Positions 59,106 through 64,000 of a stretch of DNA of 64,000 nt are shown piece after piece. Where the stretch lies: NCBI GenBank assembly GCA_000697665.1, contig KL197767.1, forward strand, positions 62,589-126,588. The letters are read 5' to 3'. The DNA is from Jaapia argillacea MUCL 33604. Lineage: Eukaryota > Basidiomycota > Agaricomycetes > Jaapiales > Jaapiaceae. The position numbers and the translations under genes were made by a program. Within the stretch, counting starts at the first letter, position 1, and the number at the start of each line of letters is the position of its first letter. Below the pieces are notes generated by a model, which was not told the DNA's origin, ran no database searches, and saw nothing but the letters and a program-made list of their open reading frames with translations.

Positions 59106-61734
59106 ATGGCTGACCCTTCCTCCACCAGGGATCGCAAATCAACTCGCAAGACAACTCGCATCAAATCACCCAACCCCAACCCCCCACTCGACCCTCTACA
59201 ACTTCCCCTGTACTATCGCTCAGACTCTAGTTCGAGCGAGCCCCCCCACGAGGGTCTCCCCCTCACCACCTTGGATACCGGACCCATTCGCCAGTCTATC
59301 ATCTCATACGAATCCGCGAGCAAGACCGTCAATCCCCCACCTGCAGAAATGTATAATCCCCCATCGTCGACCATGTCAGGCGGCTCCATTGCCGCAGAAA
59401 CTTCTGACAGTAAGAACGCTCAAGGTCGAGGGCGAGTCGTGGCCCCTGGCTTAATGTCTTTCTCGCCAAGTGCCGTCGAAGACACACCCTTCAAATCCAG
59501 CACTCATGTTGAGATGGGGGGTCCGCGTGCGGTCGATGAACTCAGGTTATTGCTGAAGGCCGAGTTGGCGGGTTGCTGGGTTGATGGAGGGCGGAAATTT
59601 GCGAGGGATGTTTTCATGAAGAAGGGAAAGGAGCAGCGCCAGGTGGATGCCCAGATGGCGTCGTTCTTGAAAGTTTATAAGGGATGGTCAGAGACGGAAC
59701 GCCGATGGATTGACACTCCCCAAAAACCCAGGGCAGAAAAGGTTCTGTACAAGCCAATGGTAGAGCGCATCAACGCAATCCTGGAACATTTCAATCTGAG
59801 CGGATCTCGAAGGGCAATCGACACCCACTCCACCCCGATGGAACACATCAAACACTCCTACGTGACCCTCCTCAAAACCAAACCCGACATCTGTATCATG
59901 GGAACCGGGCGAGCAATCTCTGGGTCAAACTCCCTGTCCGATCCCACATACCGTGGTTGCACCGCCTGCATCGAGGTCAAACTTGGGAAATTGTCGGAAA
60001 ACGACATCGTTCAAGTTGCCGTCTACGCCCGCGAACTCATCATCCAACAGCACAATCGTCGTTTCGCGTACGGACTTCTGCTTTCGGCGACCCACGCTTG
60101 TCTTGTCCAATACGACCGCGCGGGGTTGATGTACTCGGCCAAAATTCGCGTCCACCAGACTCCAACCACCCTCATTCGATTCATCCTCGGCCTCGCTTCT
60201 CTTGATGAGCGCGCCCTCGGCTTCGACGATAACATATATTGGGGCCCAGATGGAAATCGCCGATTGGATGTCAATATTAATGGAGTCGTTGAATCCCTTC
60301 CTGCGTTACAGGAAGCACCTCTCTTTTTCCGCATGTCCATCCGTGGGCGGGGCACGATAGCATGGAGTGTCGACTATCGCGGCAGTCGGGCCCTTGTCAA
60401 ATACGCATGGCGTGCCGTCGATCGTAAACCGGAGCTCGAGTTTCTCGAGTGTGTCAAGAAAGCTGGTCTGAAGGGTGTCGGCCAGCTAATCTTTGGAGGC
60501 GAAGCGGAGTTAATTTCAGAGAACCGGTGGGGTAAAGAGCGGCGTATGAGACATCACCATAGCCAACCGGGAACCAAACCAAAAACCGAAGTGCCCGTTT
60601 GGATCAGTGATCGTCGGTATTGCTATCTGGTGATGAAACATTGGGGACGTTGCCTCGATCACTTCACAACCAAGTTGGAGTTGCTGACTGCATTTCGGGA
60701 CGCAATCGCAGGTATGATTGCCTTCTCCCTCACCTCGGGCAGAATCTCACACGAATCGTACTAGGCCATCGTGCTTTACTCGAGATTGGTATTCTCCATC
60801 GCGATGTCAGTCTCCGCAACATCCTCCTTGGAGACCCTAACGATGTCGGCAACCGTGGAATTCTCATCGACCTTGACCTCGCTCTTGAGGTCGGGAGAGC
60901 ATCCAGCAATGCGGCGACTGATTTCAGAACTGTAAGCATAACCTCCCTTTTGCATCTTGTTTATCACTGCTCATTCTTCCTCCGTAGGGTACTCGCGCCT
61001 TCCAATCTCTGAGAATTTTGTCTGGCGGCGGTCACCACAACTATTTTGATGACCTCGAATCATTCTTCTACGTCCTATGTTGGATATATTTCTGCTATGA
61101 AGGACCCCACTCCAAAGTTAAGATTCCGCATCGGACTATCGTGAACTGGGAGGCGGATGGAGAGCAAGCGGAAGAAGCCAAATCAAAATTCATTCAGGTC
61201 GGACTCACGTTCGAACCCCCTGAGTGGTGGGGTATGACGATTCGAAGCCTAATCATCTCCTTACACGCCATCTTCTGGGGGAGACACCAAGCGCGAATTC
61301 AGGAGCAAGCCGCTTTGCGGAACGCGGCGGTGGCACGGCAGGACCCCCACCGGAAACGTGATGTCCCCGCCGCGGCAGTTGTCGCGCCGCCGTCCCCCGA
61401 TCCTTCGCCATCCACACCTCAGCCGAAGATGGGGGAGTTCCGTCAACTTCCTCCTGAAGTGGCGGCAGACTATGACAATATTCTTCGTCATATTGACGAC
61501 GCCATCGAAGGGGTACTGGAGGAGTCTGGCCTCGCCCCAGCTCCTGCTCTCACTCAACCCAATCCTTCAAACCCCTCTGGGTATCAGAATAATCCACAGT
61601 CTCCAACACTCGGGACCGATGTATCGCTCAGCCAAAGTCCGAAGCGGAGGCAAGCCGAACTCCAAGACGAGGGTGTTGATGACAACGACAGACCGTCGAC
61701 TCCGACCTCGAAACATAAGAGGATCAAACAATAA
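59106..61734 (+). CDS. FunK1-type fungal protein kinase
   Basis: Three exons in phase: 59106-60711, 60765-60931 and 60988-61734 (introns 53 and 56 nt), about 839 residues. FunK1 kinases are a large basidiomycete expansion, distantly related to aminoglycoside phosphotransferase-like and protein kinases. The N-terminus is disordered. The middle holds the conserved TKPDICIMGTGRAI ... YRGCTACIEVKLGKLSENDI region and AVYARELIIQQHNRRFAYGL. The catalytic core is built across splices: ILHRDVSLRNILLG (catalytic loop), GILIDLDLALEV (metal-binding), then GTRAFQSLRIL and HNYFDDLESFFYVLCWI. All key residues are present. The tail is Pro/Ser-rich with a basic end (TPTSKHKRIKQ). Substrates are unknown. It has its own TATA box. 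Confidence 0.88.
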
Positions 61735-62809
61735 TTTTCCATGCTTTTCTCCAAGTTCCTCACAAATGTTCCTCACGTTGTTTATTCCGTCATGCATTGC
61801 TATCGTTATTAAATCTCATCGCTTATCTGTTCAACTTGGATTCTCTCACATCGCATCACGACACAATCATCATACCTTCTGCATCATCCTACATCTTTAT
61901 GGCCCCGTCACTGTTGTTATCGTAGTTTTTGAATGTAGTATTTGACTACATTGACTCTTGGGCTGACATCGACTGTTGCCTTCCTTGCAACTCGTAGCGT
62001 CGCGAGAGTCCCAGATACGTCTCATTCGTAGATTAGAGGGGTACAAGAAAGACATAAGAACGATAGCATATACACATGTCCTCCGACCAAGCGGAGGACG
62101 AGATCCAGAAATCTATGGAGACAAAATCGAACGAATGCCCAACTACAATCATACAATCACAATCACAAGTACAAGAATGACTATAGCAAATAAGATTTAT
62201 GAGAAAGAAGACACGAGGAGCCGCATGAGAAAATACAAAACACTGTCCGTCAATATCACCGTCGTGAGGTGAGGTGAGCTATACCTTGAAAAAGTTGTTC
62301 TTCCTGTAGATGGAGGCGCAAGTTTGGTTTGTGGGTCAAACAAGCGTCCCATCTACCTCAGCACCGGAATCCCAAGTCGACCACACACGATCCCACTCAA
62401 ACGACTTCAAACCCTCCAAAATCCAAAAACGCTTCCTCAATACTCATCTTCCTAACGACGAGAGCTTCGACGATCAATCGAGGCTCGTCAGGGTCTACAT
62501 CATTACCCTCGCTAGTCGAGTGAATTCAAGTTTTGAGTGAAGTCGAATAGAGCAGAAACACGTGATGGGAACAACACACCGGAAACGGAATTCAGCAACT
62601 GTACAGTTCGATTCCCACGTCCAAACCGTTTGGGACATCGTTTGTCTCACCATTCCCGCTCTTCATGGTTCCGAATTGGCCATTTTTATACTATGCCAGT
62701 ACGTTCTGATCCTCGCATGCCGTCTCTTCCAAGCACAAAAAAGTGAAGCGGTGCAGATTGAGAGTGTCATTAGGAAAATACCCTAGAATGCCTTGAAGCG
62801 ATCGAGTGC
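61735..62809. other. Interval with no recognisable gene
   Basis: 3' flank of the kinase and short frames. Nothing recognised. Confidence 0.4.
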
Positions 62810-64000
62810 TCCTGTTACAGTACTTGCATTCACACGCCACCCGGTTCGCCACGAAGATGTGCGCTGCGTTTTTACTGACGCCTTCAACGATATGGGGAGC
62901 CAAAGCTCTCCGTATCCTCCTCCCCGTTCGTCACCGTCTCAACGTACCCTCCAGTCTTTAGATCCAGCCTCAGGATCCCTCACGCTCTCCCATCGATAGC
63001 TCATCGGATAATACGGCGAAACTGAAAAGCCATTGAATATGGCGAGCTGGCACTCAAATTTGGTAGAGACGATGTATCTCTTATGACGTCGACGATTGGT
63101 GGCCAGGAAGCCCTTGATGGCTAAGACATCGCAACGCAGGGTTTTCAACTTCGGAGAGGCGTTCGGGTTTTCACCTTTTGTCGGACTCTACACCTCTTTA
63201 TCGCCGAATCGCCTCCTTCCTTGTAAACTTCTATATAAAGTGGAACCTCGTGTATATCTCGGGGTTGTCATTACCTCGGCTGTCACTGATATCTATTCGC
63301 CCCTCTCGTGTGGACGCCTTTCTTCTCATCGCACCTCAACATTCTTGACAAGCTTGGATCCATTGCCATCTCACGACGTGATACAACGGCGGATGATGGT
63401 TCAAAGGGTGGGAACTTGAGGTTTCCGCCATTACATACCATTCAGGAAATCATATCGATCGCTTGTACAACGTCGCCCTCCCCCACGCAGGGCTCTGGCT
63501 AAGCTCCCATTCCACAATGCAGATAGCCTGAAGCGCGTGGCCATCCAGCGCTTCCTTGCTACAGGAAGTCCGGAACGCCTTAGCTTTCGAGCCAACTTTT
63601 GCTCTCAGTTGCGAACACAGTGTTGAACAAAACAAGAATGTCACGCCCTCGGCTTTGTGTGGTTTGTCATATAATGTCGCTGGGTCTGAAGCTCTGATCC
63701 AAAGTGTATGGTCACCACACAGTGATGATGAGGCAAGTCATCACCTCCTTCATTATCATCTGGGCGCTGACATGGTATAGCGTGTCAGATATGGTTGTTG
63801 TATCATCAGACCATTTGCTGAAGCCCTCGCAAGTTCGGGGTGAAGGCTCGAGACGCATGCACAACCGCCCATTGCAAGACGTCCTGACCGTGAACAAGCC
63901 TTCGAGGGCTCGTCTTGCAATACATGCATGGAGGGACTCCAATTTCATTTTCCATGGGAGAAACTCCACGATCGTTTGACAGAAGACCCCGTTACCCAAG
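62810..64000 (+). repeat. Long decayed dispersed repeat, copy B (runs off the window)
   Basis: Same orientation as 13850-15110 and alignable over its whole length, starting at ACAGTACTTGCATTCACACG and continuing past the window end. It carries the same broken coding blocks (AFGFSP, YLGVVITSAVTDI) with its own stops and indels. Confidence 0.65.

Noticed and set aside
1-64000. CRISPR arrays, rRNA genes, bacterial-type operons
   Set aside because: None of their signatures occurs, and the intron structure shows a eukaryotic nuclear sequence.

Overview
The window looks like nuclear DNA of a basidiomycete, probably an Agaricomycete. Three things point there. The genes carry many short introns (about 47-86 nt, GT..AG) that join in phase. 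The families are typical of mushrooms: FunK1-type kinase, F-box/LRR-like proteins, an HST3/4-type sirtuin, an AlkB-like dioxygenase, MYND and Cys-cluster proteins. Ty1/copia, pogo-type and Ulp1-associated elements are interspersed. No species call is possible by eye. Product names rest on motifs and family memory, not on database searches.

Layout. 0.5-0.8 kb: a small ORF with a tandem pair of SUMO-interacting-like motifs. 2.6-7.1 kb (minus): remnants of a composite element (Ulp1-like SUMO protease, acidic/basic linker with a Cys/His knuckle, transposase-like body) that abut a decayed HAM1-like gene at about 4.0 kb. 7.9-9.8 kb: an F-box-like gene carrying an in-frame minisatellite; a broken paralogue lies inverted at 49.4-51.1 kb. 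10.3-12.4 kb: a decayed pogo-type DDE transposase. 13.85-15.1 kb: one copy of a long decayed repeat that recurs at 62.8-64.0 kb. 15.5-22.5 kb: the most gene-like block, with a Cys-cluster coiled-coil gene, the sirtuin, a MYND gene, an AlkB-like pseudogene, a small two-TM protein and an unidentified multi-exon gene. 22.5-27.3 kb: nothing recognisable. 27.84-30.54 kb: a large two-exon orphan gene. 31-37 kb: repeat-rich, including a 0.76 kb foldback. 37.6-40.1 kb: a copia fossil. 43.3-44.8 kb: a complete three-exon F-box-like gene. 47.8-48.8 and 55.4-56.7 kb: further copia fragments. 51.5-53.8 kb: a second Cys-cluster coiled-coil gene. 57.7-59.0 kb: paired hairpins with compensatory base changes and an exact 18-bp inverted repeat. 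59.1-61.7 kb: a three-exon FunK1 kinase.

How it fits together. Intact genes (sirtuin, MYND, FunK1, orphan, F-box-like, Cys-cluster) sit among fossils of several element classes and broken host genes (HAM1-like, AlkB-like, F-box paralogue). That is the look of an accessory, repeat-rich compartment. Candidates for something new are the SUMO-themed left end (SIM pair plus Ulp1-bearing mobile element), the covarying hairpin pair near 57.8 kb and the foldback near 34.5 kb.
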